A DNA stretch of 64,000 nt from G963662675 sp963676845 (GTDB lineage Bacteria; Bacteroidota; Bacteroidia; Bacteroidales; Prolixibacteraceae). Shown here piece by piece: positions 1 to 9,283 of this stretch. The first letter of the stretch is position 1. Each line of letters opens with the position of its first letter. A model generated the notes under the pieces. It worked only from the letters and a program-made list of their open reading frames with translations, was not told the DNA's origin and ran no database searches. A program made the position numbers and the translations under genes. The stretch lies in assembly GCA_963676845.2 (NCBI GenBank), contig CAXXKK010000004.1:55991-119990 (forward strand), written 5' to 3'.

Positions 1-18
1 CCCGCCATGATGAATATT

Positions 19-46
19 AAAAAAGGCACCTAGATACAGATGCCTT
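19..46 (-). terminator. Terminator of the threonine operon
   Basis: Read on the minus strand, an 8-bp stem (AAGGCATC with GGTGCCTT, one T-G pair) around an 8-nt loop is followed by a run of six T. It lies directly after the thrC stop codon and fits an intrinsic terminator for the whole thrA-thrC transcript. Confidence 0.75.
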
Positions 47-56
47 AAAATTTATC

Positions 57-1358
57 TTATCGTGTTTTTAAGAACGCCTTAAAATCTTCGTATTCTTTAC
101 TGAGAGGAATAGAGAGCTTTTCTCCTTTCATAAACTCAGCTAATTTTTCAGGAAGAGGAACATTCCCAACTCCAATTATCCCTTCTACTGTTTCAGTAAA
201 TTTTGCAGGATGAGCAGTTTCCAGAAATACTCCAACTTCACCCTCCTGCAAATCTTCAGCTAATGATTTATACCCACATGCACCATGAGGATCTAAAAGG
301 TAATTCGATTCACCATAAACCGCTTTTACAGTTTCCCGAATTTCATCATCAGAATAACGGAAACCTTTCATTACAGAACGAATAGTCTCGTGAGAATGGT
401 CATACAAATCCAAAATTCGTGCAAAGTTACTTGGATCACCCACATCCATTGCATTGGCAATTGTAGCTACAGATGAACGAGGTTCGTATTTGCCGGTTTT
501 CAGATAATTGAAAACAATATCGTTTTCATTATTAGCGGCAATAAACCGTTTTATTGGCAATCCCATTTGCTGAGCAAATAAACCTGCAGTAAGATTCCCA
601 AAATTTCCACTTGGGACAGAAACTACAATATCATCAGTAATACCCTGCTTGCGCAATTGGGCATAAGCATTAAAATAATAAAAAGCCTGAGGAAGAAAAC
701 GAGCCACGTTTATTGAGTTAGCAGAAGTTAATGTCAGAGCTTCTTTCAACTCAGCATCCATAAAGGCTGATTTTACCAATCGCTGACAATCGTCAAATGT
801 ACCGGAAACTTCAATCGCCGTAATATTTTGGCCTAATGTAGTAAACTGTTTCTCCTGAATTTCGCTAACTAATCCTTTGGGATAAAGTACATAAACATGA
901 ATACCTTCAACTCCAAGGAAACCATTCGCTACAGCACTTCCTGTATCACCGGAAGTAGCAACCAACACATTTACCTGCTCTGTATTACCTTTTAGGAAAT
1001 AACTTAAAAGACGAGCCATAAAACGACCGCCAACATCTTTAAATGCCAATGTAGGTCCGTGAAACAGCTCCAGTGAATAGATATTATTATCCACATGAGC
1101 CACAGGGCAATCAAAGCTCAATGTATCGTAAACAATCTCTTTTAAATCTTCTTCAGGAACATCTTCCCCGAAGAACTTCTTTGCCACTTCAAAAGAAATT
1201 TCCTGAAACGACATGTTGTGAATATTCTCAAAAAACAACTCAGGTAACTTCTCAATGCGCTCGGGCATGAATAAACCTTTATCATCAGCCAGCCCTTTTG
1301 TTACAGCTTCTTTTAAAGAAACCTCAGGGACAGATTTATTGGTACTGTAGTATTTCAT
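57..1358 (-). CDS. thrC: Threonine synthase
   Basis: Threonine synthase converts O-phospho-L-homoserine to L-threonine with pyridoxal phosphate, the last step of the pathway, in the cytoplasm. The 433-residue protein has the family length. It begins MKYYSTNK and carries the PLP-lysine motif HGPTLAFKDVG near residue 100. The glycine-rich phosphate-binding segment SGDTGSAVANG follows, with SVPSGNFGNLTAG further on. It is the last gene of a four-gene minus-strand operon; its ATG is 10 bases after the apgM-like stop. It would use the phosphohomoserine made by the gene just upstream. The identification is secure. Confidence 0.97.
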   Translation of the reverse strand: MKYYSTNKSVPEVSLKEAVTKGLADDKGLFMPERIEKLPELFFENIHNMSFQEISFEVAKKFFGEDVPEEDLKEIVYDTLSFDCPVAHVDNNIYSLELFHGPTLAFKDVGGRFMARLLSYFLKGNTEQVNVLVATSGDTGSAVANGFLGVEGIHVYVLYPKGLVSEIQEKQFTTLGQNITAIEVSGTFDDCQRLVKSAFMDAELKEALTLTSANSINVARFLPQAFYYFNAYAQLRKQGITDDIVVSVPSGNFGNLTAGLFAQQMGLPIKRFIAANNENDIVFNYLKTGKYEPRSSVATIANAMDVGDPSNFARILDLYDHSHETIRSVMKGFRYSDDEIRETVKAVYGESNYLLDPHGACGYKSLAEDLQEGEVGVFLETAHPAKFTETVEGIIGVGNVPLPEKLAEFMKGEKLSIPLSKEYEDFKAFLKTR

Positions 1359-1368
1359 TTATATTATT

Positions 1369-2580
1369 TTATTCTTCTTTCAACAATGCTTTCATAAATT
1401 CAGTAGTGTGCAACAAACCATAGCTTCCTTTCTGAACAGTAAACTCATCATAAGCTTCTACCTCATCAGCCTCAGCACCCGGTTTAAAGATAATAAATGG
1501 CACCGGGTCTTTTGTATGAACGGTAGTAGCACATGGTGTTGGATGATCAGGAAGAACAGCAATTGTAACTGATTCATCCATTTTAGCTGTTTCCTCAACC
1601 AAGTATTTTACCACCCTGTGATCCAGGTATTCTATAGTCTTGGTTTTAAGTTCCACGTTTCCTTCATGCCCGGCTTCATCACTCGCTTCAATATGCAGAT
1701 AAACAAAGTCATGATCTTTTAAAGCCTCAACTGTTGCTTGTGCTTTACCTTCATAATTCGTATCATGCAAGCCTGTTGCTCCATCAACTTTAATTACATC
1801 CATTCCTGCATAAACGCCAATTCCCTGGATCAAGTCAACAGCTGAAATTACAGCAGAAGATTCGATGCCATACAATTCCTTGATTGTTGGCATTTGAGGT
1901 TTATACCCGGGAGACCATGGCCAGATGCTATTTGCCATATCTTTTCCGGCAGCTTTACGCTTTTGGTTAACCGGATGATTTTCCAACAATACCATTGATT
2001 TTTCAATCATCTCATTCAATAAAGCTGCAGTTTCTTCGGCTTGTACTTCTTTCGATTTGATCAGGTAATCGTTATACGGTTTGCCCGGAACATCGTGAGG
2101 AGGAGTACAAGCTAATTGTTTATTTCCACCCTTAATAATCAAAAGATGACGATAAGATATTCCTTTATGAAAAATTACCTTCTCTGAGCCCAATTTTTCA
2201 TTTAGAAAATCTATTAACTCATGTGATTCTTCATTTGAAATATGTCCGGCAGAATGGTTCTTGATGTTTTCACCTTCAATGCAAATAAGGTTACAGCGCA
2301 AAGCCATATCGCCCTCTTCCAGAGCAACGCCCATACTGGCAGCTTCAAGTGTTCCTCTTCCTTCAAAAACCTTATCAACATCGTAGCCCATCACCGATAG
2401 GTTCGCAATTTCACTGCCAGGGTGCAAATGTTCCGGCACTGTAACCAATTGTCCACAACGCCCTAATTTTGCTAATCGATCGATTTCCGGCTTATCAGCC
2501 ATTTGCAAAGGGGTTTTGCCTCCGTAATTTTCCAATGGCTCGTCAGCCATGCCATCCCCTAAAACAATAATATATTTCAT
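1369..2580 (-). CDS. ApgM-like cofactor-independent phosphoglycerate mutase family protein; probable alternative homoserine kinase
   Basis: The protein (403 residues) belongs to the archaeal-type cofactor-independent phosphoglycerate mutase family (alkaline phosphatase fold). The metal-binding motif GDGMADEP is at residue 8, with HSAGHISNEESHE in the middle and DHPTPCATTVHT near the C-terminus. In Bacteroidota this gene sits inside threonine operons that lack thrB, and it has been proposed to supply homoserine kinase activity. The same arrangement is seen here: thrA and thrC are present, there is no GHMP-type ThrB, and this gene lies between them. Family membership is seen in the sequence. 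The homoserine kinase role is inferred from context; glycolytic mutase activity remains possible. Confidence 0.88.
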   Translation of the reverse strand: MKYIIVLGDGMADEPLENYGGKTPLQMADKPEIDRLAKLGRCGQLVTVPEHLHPGSEIANLSVMGYDVDKVFEGRGTLEAASMGVALEEGDMALRCNLICIEGENIKNHSAGHISNEESHELIDFLNEKLGSEKVIFHKGISYRHLLIIKGGNKQLACTPPHDVPGKPYNDYLIKSKEVQAEETAALLNEMIEKSMVLLENHPVNQKRKAAGKDMANSIWPWSPGYKPQMPTIKELYGIESSAVISAVDLIQGIGVYAGMDVIKVDGATGLHDTNYEGKAQATVEALKDHDFVYLHIEASDEAGHEGNVELKTKTIEYLDHRVVKYLVEETAKMDESVTIAVLPDHPTPCATTVHTKDPVPFIIFKPGAEADEVEAYDEFTVQKGSYGLLHTTEFMKALLKEE

Positions 2581-2597
2581 AGCTATATTCTTTATAA

Positions 2598-3398
2598 TTA
2601 TCCTTCAACTTGTTTTAATTCTTCTGTACGATCAATTCCCAGCTCACTTCTTTGAAAATCTTCTGAAGAAGGAAGCTGCATCTCAAATCGATCTATCTTA
2701 TCCAATAATAGTTTGCCCGATTTTAATTCGAAGCCGAGCAAATGCCCACCTTGAGTTTTCTCGTTATTCAAATAATGAAGGTGATAACCGGTAACATTTA
2801 CGCCACTCACAAATTCAGGACAATAAAACCCGGTTAGCATACCTTGTGTATCATTAATATCAAATTCAGGCTGATTGCTGGTAACCTCAACCAACGAAGG
2901 ATAAGGCTTTTTTTGAGCCGGAACGCTTCGGGTGTGCACATGCTCAAAATTGCCTATAACCCGCAACGCATAAAAATAATTGGGTGTTCCCATTAAGCTA
3001 TCAACTAATTCTTTTAAGCTATCAAAAGTTAAATTTGTCACGTTTATCGTATCCTCAGGCATAAATTTAACAACCGATGCAAATGGAGTTTCCTCATCTT
3101 CAGTTAACGGATACGCTTTCCCATCTGCCCTGACATGATAAAAGTTACCATCCTCAACAATCATTTCTCCATCTAAGGAATTGATCGTTCCTATTCCAAA
3201 ATCTCCTTTTTCTGCCAAGTCTGCCAATGTTGTTGTCCCGTCAAAAACCCCTTGCAACAAAGCATCAATGGTTGACACCTGAAACAAAGCTTGCACTTCA
3301 GTCTCTGAACTTTTATTTACTTCAGGACTTTCAGTGTTCTGCTGAGTACAAGACAATATTAAAATTGACAATACAAAAGCGATTAGGGAAATTCTCAT
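2598..3398 (-). CDS. budA: Alpha-acetolactate decarboxylase, predicted lipoprotein
   Basis: Acetolactate decarboxylase converts 2-acetolactate to acetoin and CO2 at a zinc site. The 266-residue protein has a signal peptide ending in the lipobox-like ILSC (Cys17), so it is probably exported and lipid-anchored. The zinc ligands of the family are visible: GYHLHYL and, eleven residues after the second His, GGHLLGF. The N-terminal STIDALLQGVFDG and FASVVKF segments also match the family. It lies between thrA (3-base gap) and the apgM-like gene (17-base gap), so it is cotranscribed with threonine synthesis. That is unexpected for this enzyme: acetolactate is a valine/leucine intermediate. Whether it acts on exported acetolactate is unknown. 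Confidence 0.9.
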   Translation of the reverse strand: MRISLIAFVLSILILSCTQQNTESPEVNKSSETEVQALFQVSTIDALLQGVFDGTTTLADLAEKGDFGIGTINSLDGEMIVEDGNFYHVRADGKAYPLTEDEETPFASVVKFMPEDTINVTNLTFDSLKELVDSLMGTPNYFYALRVIGNFEHVHTRSVPAQKKPYPSLVEVTSNQPEFDINDTQGMLTGFYCPEFVSGVNVTGYHLHYLNNEKTQGGHLLGFELKSGKLLLDKIDRFEMQLPSSEDFQRSELGIDRTEELKQVEG

Positions 3399-3401
3399 AG
3401 C

Positions 3402-5831
3402 TTAAATATTTGATACACGAATAATATCAGCAAAGACTCCGGCAGCCGTAACTGCTGCACCAGCCCCATAACCTTTAATAATCATAGGGAATTCATTATA
3501 ACGCTCGGTCGTAAACATTACCAGGTTATTGCTTCCCTGCAGATCGTAAAAAGGATGATCCTGCCCTACTTCCTGCAAGCCAATTTCAGCATCTCCTTTA
3601 TCGAAAGTGGCAACAAAACGCCAGCATTTATTATCAGTTTCCAATTGTTTGCGACGAGCTTCAAATTCTGCATCTAAAGCCGGAACACCGTTCCAAAAGT
3701 CATCAATGCTGCCACTGAATAATTCATCAGGCACGAACTTATTGATTTTGATGTCTTCCTCTTCAATACGATATCCTGATTCACGAACCAAAATCAACAG
3801 CTTTCTCATCACATCTACCCCACTCAAATCAATACGAGGATCAGGCTCTGAATACCCTTCTTCCTTCGCCATCGTTATAGTCTTGCTTAATGGAATATCT
3901 TCCGAAATTGTATTGAAAATATAATTTAAAGTTCCTGAAAGAACCGCTTCAATTTTTTGTACTTTATCTCCGGCGTTCACCAAGTCATTCAATGTATTAA
4001 TGATTGGAAGGCCCGCTCCTACATTTGTTTCAAACAAGAATTTTACACCTTTATGTTTGGCCAGTTTCTTCAATTTTAAGTAATTATCATATTTAGAAGA
4101 AGCCGCAACCTTATTAGCTGTAACGATAGACACGTTATTATTCAGCAATCCTTCATACAAATCCGCAGCTTCAGTTGAAGCGGTACAATCCACAAAAACT
4201 GAATTGTAAATATTCATATCGATAATTGCCTGTTTGTAACCTTCCAAACTAGAAGGCTGTCCTTCGTTATCCAAGCGTTCCTTAAAGCCATCAATAGTAA
4301 CCCCTTCACGATCAAGCAACATCTTTTTAGAATTTGCAACACCTACAAGTTTTATCTTAAGACGTTTTTCCTTAATCAGCTTCTCTTGTTGTTGATGAAT
4401 CTGTTCCAATAAGTTTCCACCAACCAATCCAATTCCCAACAGGAAAACATTTATCTCTGCATTTGTTGAAAGGAAAAAGGACTCATGTACAACATTTAAG
4501 GTTTTTCTTAAATCGCTGGTTTTCACAGCCCATGATATATTTAATTCCGAAGCTCCTTGTGCAATTGCTGTAACATTTATACCATTCTTACCAATCGTGT
4601 TAAATAATTTTCCGGCAACACCTGTCGAGTGCTTCATATTTTCACCCACAATTGCAACGATTGAAAGATCACTTTCAATTTCAATTTTATTGATTTTATC
4701 TCCGGCGATTTCGCTTGCGAATTCATTTCGAATAGCAATTTCGGCAGCTTCAACTTTTACCGAATCAATGGCTACAGAAATTGAGTTTTCCGATGATGCC
4801 TGAGAAATCAAAATTACATTGATATTCTCTTTCGCCAGCGTACTAAACAAACGCATTGAGATACCTGTAACACCAATCATTCCCAATCCCTGAACTGTAA
4901 TCAGACTTACATTCGACATGGAAGAAATCCCTTTAATTGGGCGGTCTTTCCCATTTGGGTTTGTAGCTGTAATCAGCGTTCCCTCTGCCTGTGGATTCAT
5001 GGTATTTTTTATCTTAATCGGAATCTTTTTCTTGTAAACAGGCAGAATTGTTGGCGGATAAATAACCTTCGCCCCAAAGTGCGAAAGCTCCATTGCTTCA
5101 GAATAGCTTAGCGAATTTATCACATACGCCTTGTTAATGACACGCGGATCGGCAGTCATGAAACCGTCCACATCTGTCCATATTTCAAGCACAGACGCAT
5201 TCAAAACTGCAGCATAGATAGATGCTGTATAATCTGATCCACCACGCCCTAAAGTTGTGAACTCACCTCTATCATTGCTTGAAACAAACCCTGGGGCAAT
5301 ACATATTCCCCTAAATCCGTCAAACTTTTCTTTTATTAGCTTATTGGTTTTTTCAAAATTTACCAACGCATTTCCGAAGTTGCTATCTGTTTTGATGATT
5401 TCAGCAGAATTTATCCACTTTGCTCCTTCAATAAATTGAGTAATAATATACGATGACAAGCGTTCGCCAAATCCACTGATTTTATCCAGTGTTTTGGAAG
5501 TCAGTTCACCAATCATAGAAACTCCTTGGATAACTTTTTCCAATTCATCAAGCAGTTCTCTAACCTTTATTTTTACTTCTTCTTTTTGAGCTCCATCAAA
5601 CAAATCATCGACAACAGCTTCATGTCTTTCCCTAATTCCCGTTATCTCCGTGTTGAAATATTCCGTTCCAAGAACTGCCATTTTTGAGGCATTTAGAATC
5701 TTGTCAGTTATTCCGCCCAAAGCAGAAACAACAACAATCACATCGTCGTCCTGACCTTTTACAATTTCTTTAACCTTTCGGATGTTTTCAGCACTTCCAA
5801 CAGAAGTACCTCCAAATTTCAACACTTTCAT
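3402..5831 (-). CDS. thrA: Bifunctional aspartokinase / homoserine dehydrogenase
   Basis: This enzyme catalyses the first and third steps from aspartate to homoserine. The chain is about 809 residues. It has an N-terminal aspartokinase domain (KFGGTSVG at residue 4, then TLGRGGSDYTA), paired ACT regulatory regions around residues 300-450, and a C-terminal homoserine dehydrogenase with a nucleotide-binding segment LLGIGLVGGN and the NKVAAS and GTLNYI motifs. I chose the ATG at 5831 because the family starts MKVLKFGGTSVG; an in-frame ATG 39 bases upstream adds 13 residues without similarity. It is the first gene of the threonine operon, and the ACT domains suggest feedback control by threonine. 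Confidence 0.95.
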   Translation of the reverse strand: MKVLKFGGTSVGSAENIRKVKEIVKGQDDDVIVVVSALGGITDKILNASKMAVLGTEYFNTEITGIRERHEAVVDDLFDGAQKEEVKIKVRELLDELEKVIQGVSMIGELTSKTLDKISGFGERLSSYIITQFIEGAKWINSAEIIKTDSNFGNALVNFEKTNKLIKEKFDGFRGICIAPGFVSSNDRGEFTTLGRGGSDYTASIYAAVLNASVLEIWTDVDGFMTADPRVINKAYVINSLSYSEAMELSHFGAKVIYPPTILPVYKKKIPIKIKNTMNPQAEGTLITATNPNGKDRPIKGISSMSNVSLITVQGLGMIGVTGISMRLFSTLAKENINVILISQASSENSISVAIDSVKVEAAEIAIRNEFASEIAGDKINKIEIESDLSIVAIVGENMKHSTGVAGKLFNTIGKNGINVTAIAQGASELNISWAVKTSDLRKTLNVVHESFFLSTNAEINVFLLGIGLVGGNLLEQIHQQQEKLIKEKRLKIKLVGVANSKKMLLDREGVTIDGFKERLDNEGQPSSLEGYKQAIIDMNIYNSVFVDCTASTEAADLYEGLLNNNVSIVTANKVAASSKYDNYLKLKKLAKHKGVKFLFETNVGAGLPIINTLNDLVNAGDKVQKIEAVLSGTLNYIFNTISEDIPLSKTITMAKEEGYSEPDPRIDLSGVDVMRKLLILVRESGYRIEEEDIKINKFVPDELFSGSIDDFWNGVPALDAEFEARRKQLETDNKCWRFVATFDKGDAEIGLQEVGQDHPFYDLQGSNNLVMFTTERYNEFPMIIKGYGAGAAVTAAGVFADIIRVSNI

Positions 5832-5947
5832 TACGAATTCAATTAATTTGTTTGAATGATTTTGATCCAAGTCAATGAGAACCAGTCAAAATCAATAGTA
5901 ATAATTTCTTCTACTCAACCTAAAAACCGACATCCTGACGGATTTGC

Positions 5948-5955
5948 CAAAAATA
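5948..5955 (-). promoter_or_regulatory. Promoter -7 box of the threonine operon
   Basis: TATTTTTG on the minus strand fits the Bacteroidota TAnnTTTG -7 element, with a TTG about 21 bases upstream. It predicts transcription from about 5941 and a leader of about 110 nt before thrA. Confidence 0.5.
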
Positions 5956-6090
5956 CAATCTTCATGCGTTTTATCGCAATAATCCCCTCAGAATCTTTCG
6001 TTTTCAAAAAGCTTTAGCTTTCTTTTAATGTATGATTTGCAATGATCTTTTTTCACCTTTAATACAAACAAAATTTGCTAAAGTTTAGAT

Positions 6091-6124
6091 AAAAAAATGG
6101 GTGAAGCAGTAAATGCCTCACCCA
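6091..6124 (-). terminator. Terminator of bcp-recA
   Basis: On the minus strand an 11-bp stem (TGGGTGAGGCA with TGCTTCACCCA, one G-T pair) with a 5-nt loop is followed by seven T. It lies about 25 bases after the recA stop. Confidence 0.85.
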
Positions 6125-6148
6125 GACTTTTCTGCTTATATAATATTA

Positions 6149-7177
6149 TTATTCCTCTGTCATCGTTGACATAGTTACAGCTTCAAATATTTTCGTTTCC
6201 AGCTCCTGAGCAAGCTCCTGATTATCTTTCAGAAGTTTACGAACAGATTCTCTTCCCTGACCTAATTTTGTATCACCATAACTAAACCAAGAACCACTCT
6301 TTTTAATGATGTTGTGAATAACGCCTAAATCAATAACCTCTCCTGTTTTTGAGATTCCTTCGCCATACATGATATCAAACTCTGCTTTGCGGAACGGAGG
6401 TGCTACTTTGTTTTTTACAACTTTCACACGAGTGTGGCTACCCAACACTTCATCGCCATCCTTAATTTGTCCGATACGACGAATATCCAGACGAACTGAA
6501 GAATAAAACTTCAATGCATTTCCACCGGTTGTCGTTTCCGGATTTCCAAACATAACACCAATTTTTTCACGCAGCTGGTTAATGAAGATACAACAGGTCT
6601 TCGTACGGTTAATATTAGCTGTCAACTTACGTAAAGCCTGCGACATCAAACGAGCCTGCAATCCCATTTTAGAATCGCCCATATCTCCTTCAATTTCAGC
6701 TTTTGGAGTAAGAGCTGCTACCGAGTCAATAACAACAATATCCACAGCTCCTGAACGAATCAGGTTATCTGCTATTTCCAAAGCCTGCTCACCATTATCA
6801 GGTTGAGAAATAAGTAGCTCATCAATATCTACTCCCAGTTTTTTGGCATAAAACGGATCGAAAGCGTGCTCTGCATCAATAATTGCAGCAATGCCTCCAG
6901 CTTTTTGAGCCTCAGCTACAGCATGAATTGCAAGAGTTGTTTTACCTGATGATTCAGGACCAAAAATCTCGATGATCCTTCCTTTTGGGAAACCGCCAAC
7001 TCCAAGAGCAATATCCAATCCAATGGAACCAGTCGAAATAGCAGGAATATCCTCAACTACTCGCTCTCCCATTTTCATTATTGATCCTTTACCGTAACTT
7101 TTCTCAATTTTATCCATGGTAAGCTGAAGAGCTTTCAGCTTTTCCTTATTCACATTATTTTCCTCGTTTTTTGCCAT
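6149..7177 (-). CDS. recA: Recombinase A
   Basis: RecA is the ATP-dependent strand-exchange protein of homologous recombination and the SOS co-protease. The 342-residue chain has the family length. It shows the Walker A motif GPESSGKTT near residue 70, the VIDSVAALTPKAEIEGD segment, the QLREKIGVMFGNPETTTGG loop and the C-terminal DNA-binding part. It starts two bases after the bcp stop and is read from the same promoter. I see no obvious SOS box, although LexA sites in this phylum are poorly conserved. The identification is secure. Confidence 0.99.
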   Translation of the reverse strand: MAKNEENNVNKEKLKALQLTMDKIEKSYGKGSIMKMGERVVEDIPAISTGSIGLDIALGVGGFPKGRIIEIFGPESSGKTTLAIHAVAEAQKAGGIAAIIDAEHAFDPFYAKKLGVDIDELLISQPDNGEQALEIADNLIRSGAVDIVVIDSVAALTPKAEIEGDMGDSKMGLQARLMSQALRKLTANINRTKTCCIFINQLREKIGVMFGNPETTTGGNALKFYSSVRLDIRRIGQIKDGDEVLGSHTRVKVVKNKVAPPFRKAEFDIMYGEGISKTGEVIDLGVIHNIIKKSGSWFSYGDTKLGQGRESVRKLLKDNQELAQELETKIFEAVTMSTMTEE

Positions 7178-7179
7178 GT

Positions 7180-7647
7180 TTAGTTTATATCTAAAGCTTT
7201 GATTATTTGATTCGTGTGATCTTTTGTTTTCACTTTTCCAAATACTTCCTCAATTATTCCTTCTTCATTAATCACGTATGTTGTACGCAATACCCCCATG
7301 TATTTTTTACCATACATATTCTTCTCCCCCCATGCTCCGTAAGCCTGCAAAATTTCTTTTTCAGTATCCGCTATCAAATTGAATTGAAATCCGAATTTTT
7401 CTGCAAATTTTTTATGCGAAGCAACACTATCCGGACTTACGCCAACCACTTCATATCCTTTATCCAACCATGCACCGTAATTCTCATTCAGGTTACAAGA
7501 TTCCGCTGTACACCCAGGCGTATTATCCTTCGGATAAAAATACAATATCAACTTCTTTCCACTGTATGCAGATAATGAAATTTCTTCACCATTTTGATTT
7601 AAACCTTTGAAATCAGGGGCCTTATCCCCTTTTGTCAATAAAGCCAT
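7180..7647 (-). CDS. bcp: Thioredoxin-dependent thiol peroxidase (Bcp/PrxQ)
   Basis: This peroxiredoxin reduces hydrogen peroxide and organic hydroperoxides using thioredoxin. The 155-residue protein has the PrxQ signature PKDNTPGCTAESC, with the peroxidatic cysteine at residue 46 and the resolving cysteine five residues later (Cys51), as in atypical two-Cys enzymes. It is the first gene of the bcp-recA pair, with a TATATTTG promoter box just upstream. Placing it before recA couples oxidant defence to DNA repair. Confidence 0.96.
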   Translation of the reverse strand: MALLTKGDKAPDFKGLNQNGEEISLSAYSGKKLILYFYPKDNTPGCTAESCNLNENYGAWLDKGYEVVGVSPDSVASHKKFAEKFGFQFNLIADTEKEILQAYGAWGEKNMYGKKYMGVLRTTYVINEEGIIEEVFGKVKTKDHTNQIIKALDIN

Positions 7648-7667
7648 TTTCTTTTTGTTTAATTAGA

Positions 7668-7675
7668 CAAATATA
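7668..7675 (-). promoter_or_regulatory. Promoter -7 box of bcp-recA
   Basis: TATATTTG on the minus strand matches TAnnTTTG. It predicts transcription from about 7661, giving a short leader of about 14 nt before the bcp ATG at 7647. Confidence 0.6.
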
Positions 7676-7903
7676 CTTGAAATAATAATAAAATCCGGCT
7701 GATCTGCTCACAAGTAATTAACAAAAACAACCAATCCATATTAAAACTTTTTCTTCTCTTTAATGTTCAAAATTTATGCGATATAAAATCTATTAATCCC
7801 AATAAGACTCAATTTTAACCCGAGTTTAACAATCGTCGACGTTCGCCTTAGTGTCCAAAGTATTTTTTGTAATTTTATGTCGAAAAATTAATAGATTCCT
7901 GAC

Positions 7904-9283
7904 ATGCTTCAAACATTCAAATGTGCACTTAGAACAAGTTTAATCATCCTATTGTTTAGCCTGAATTGCGTTCAGGGATCACAATTATTTGCACAAAATG
8001 ATCCGGAAGTTACTGCAAAGAACTACTTCGAGGAAGGTAATTTTGAAGAAGCCCTCCCCATTTTTCAAGACTTGATTAGATTATACCCATCCGACGAGGA
8101 GATAAACTATTTCTATGGTGCATGTCTGATTGAAACAAACACTTTTTTGAATGAAGCCCAACAAGCTTTAGAAACAGCAATTGACGACCAGGCAAAAGCA
8201 CTCTATTACCTGGGCAAATATTATCATGCTCAATCCAACTGGGTTTTTGCCAGCTCTTATTACGAGGACTTTAAAGACTCAGCAAAAAAACGTGAAGTAA
8301 AAAACACCGACGTTGACGAATTGCTGGATTTATGCTCGGAAGAAATAAATCCATTCCCAAAAGCCGAAGAAATAATTACGAGAGAAGACACCAAACCAGA
8401 ACTAACACTGGAAACACAACTTGAAAATCCAATCTCCGAAACGACAGATTCTTTGAAAGAAGAAATTATAACAGAACCCGAAATCCTACCAATCGAAATC
8501 CCAGACGAATTAAAAGAAACAATCATAAACTTTCGGGTGAACTCAGCAATCAGTTATCTAAAAATTAGCCAGTTTAAAACTGATGAAGGCCAGCAAGCAT
8601 ACATTGAAGGCTGGCTCAAAGAACAAGAGCTAAAGAATAAACTATCTGAGACCGAAAAACTCAGAAATAGTTACGCATCTGCATTTACAAATGAAAAAGA
8701 AAACCTCGCCAATAAAATTATAGAACTGGAACAAGAAACTTATCAGATAAACCGGGAAATAACCAACCATTACTCGAAAGCTAACCAGATGGAATCAAAC
8801 TATTGGGAAAGTGCCAGCTCATCAGAAGTTGAAGTGATTATAAAAGAAATAACTGAAATCAAGGATAGCATTCAAGCAGCTAATACCATAGCAACAAGCT
8901 TACCCGACATTCAAAAAGAAGATATTTCTATCCAAATTGTGCCTCAAGATTCAATTTCATTGGTTATTTCAGAGAGTACACCGGAAACATCCAATACAAC
9001 AGATATAATCTCGTACAAAATTCAGATAGGAGCCTATAGCAAAACTCCACCGGACTGGGTTCAAAATTTATTCAAAAAAATATCTGTTATTCGCAAAATC
9101 GATCAGTATACAGATGACCGAGGCGTTACAGTTTACACCATTGGAGAACTAAATTCATACGATGATGCTCTGGAAATGCAGGAACAAATAAGAAAAGAAG
9201 GTATTAGTGATGCTTTTGTTGCAGCCTATAAGAATAACGAACGTATAACCGTAAGTGAAGCCCGAAAATTATCAGGAGAATGA
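7904..9283 (+). CDS. Exported tetratricopeptide protein with C-terminal SPOR domain
   Basis: The 459-residue protein has an N-terminal signal segment (about residues 1-31, ending near LFAQ) and then TPR-like helices (about 35-125: YFEEGNFEEALPIFQDLI, YLGKYYHAQSNW). A charged, partly coiled-coil middle (about 210-300) and a C-terminal SPOR domain (about 372-450, starting ISYKIQIGAYSKTPP) follow. SPOR domains bind denuded septal peptidoglycan, so it probably acts in the periplasm at the cell wall, with TPRs for partner binding. The exact role is unknown. Its stop codon overlaps the clpS start (ATGA), so the two are translationally coupled. Confidence 0.8.
   Translation: MLQTFKCALRTSLIILLFSLNCVQGSQLFAQNDPEVTAKNYFEEGNFEEALPIFQDLIRLYPSDEEINYFYGACLIETNTFLNEAQQALETAIDDQAKALYYLGKYYHAQSNWVFASSYYEDFKDSAKKREVKNTDVDELLDLCSEEINPFPKAEEIITREDTKPELTLETQLENPISETTDSLKEEIITEPEILPIEIPDELKETIINFRVNSAISYLKISQFKTDEGQQAYIEGWLKEQELKNKLSETEKLRNSYASAFTNEKENLANKIIELEQETYQINREITNHYSKANQMESNYWESASSSEVEVIIKEITEIKDSIQAANTIATSLPDIQKEDISIQIVPQDSISLVISESTPETSNTTDIISYKIQIGAYSKTPPDWVQNLFKKISVIRKIDQYTDDRGVTVYTIGELNSYDDALEMQEQIRKEGISDAFVAAYKNNERITVSEARKLSGE

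Larger units (their letters stand above)
5832..6148. other. Intergenic stretch between thrA and recA
   Basis: This region holds the threonine-operon promoter and leader (about 5832-5955) and the terminator of the upstream bcp-recA transcript (6091-6124). The leader contains no threonine- or isoleucine-rich peptide and no terminator/antiterminator pair that I can see, so classical attenuation is not supported. I see no gene here. Confidence 0.6.

Noticed and set aside
5892..5933. Leader peptide for thr attenuation (minus strand, 13 codons ending in three Tyr codons)
   Set aside because: It has no Thr or Ile codons and no terminator hairpin follows it before thrA.
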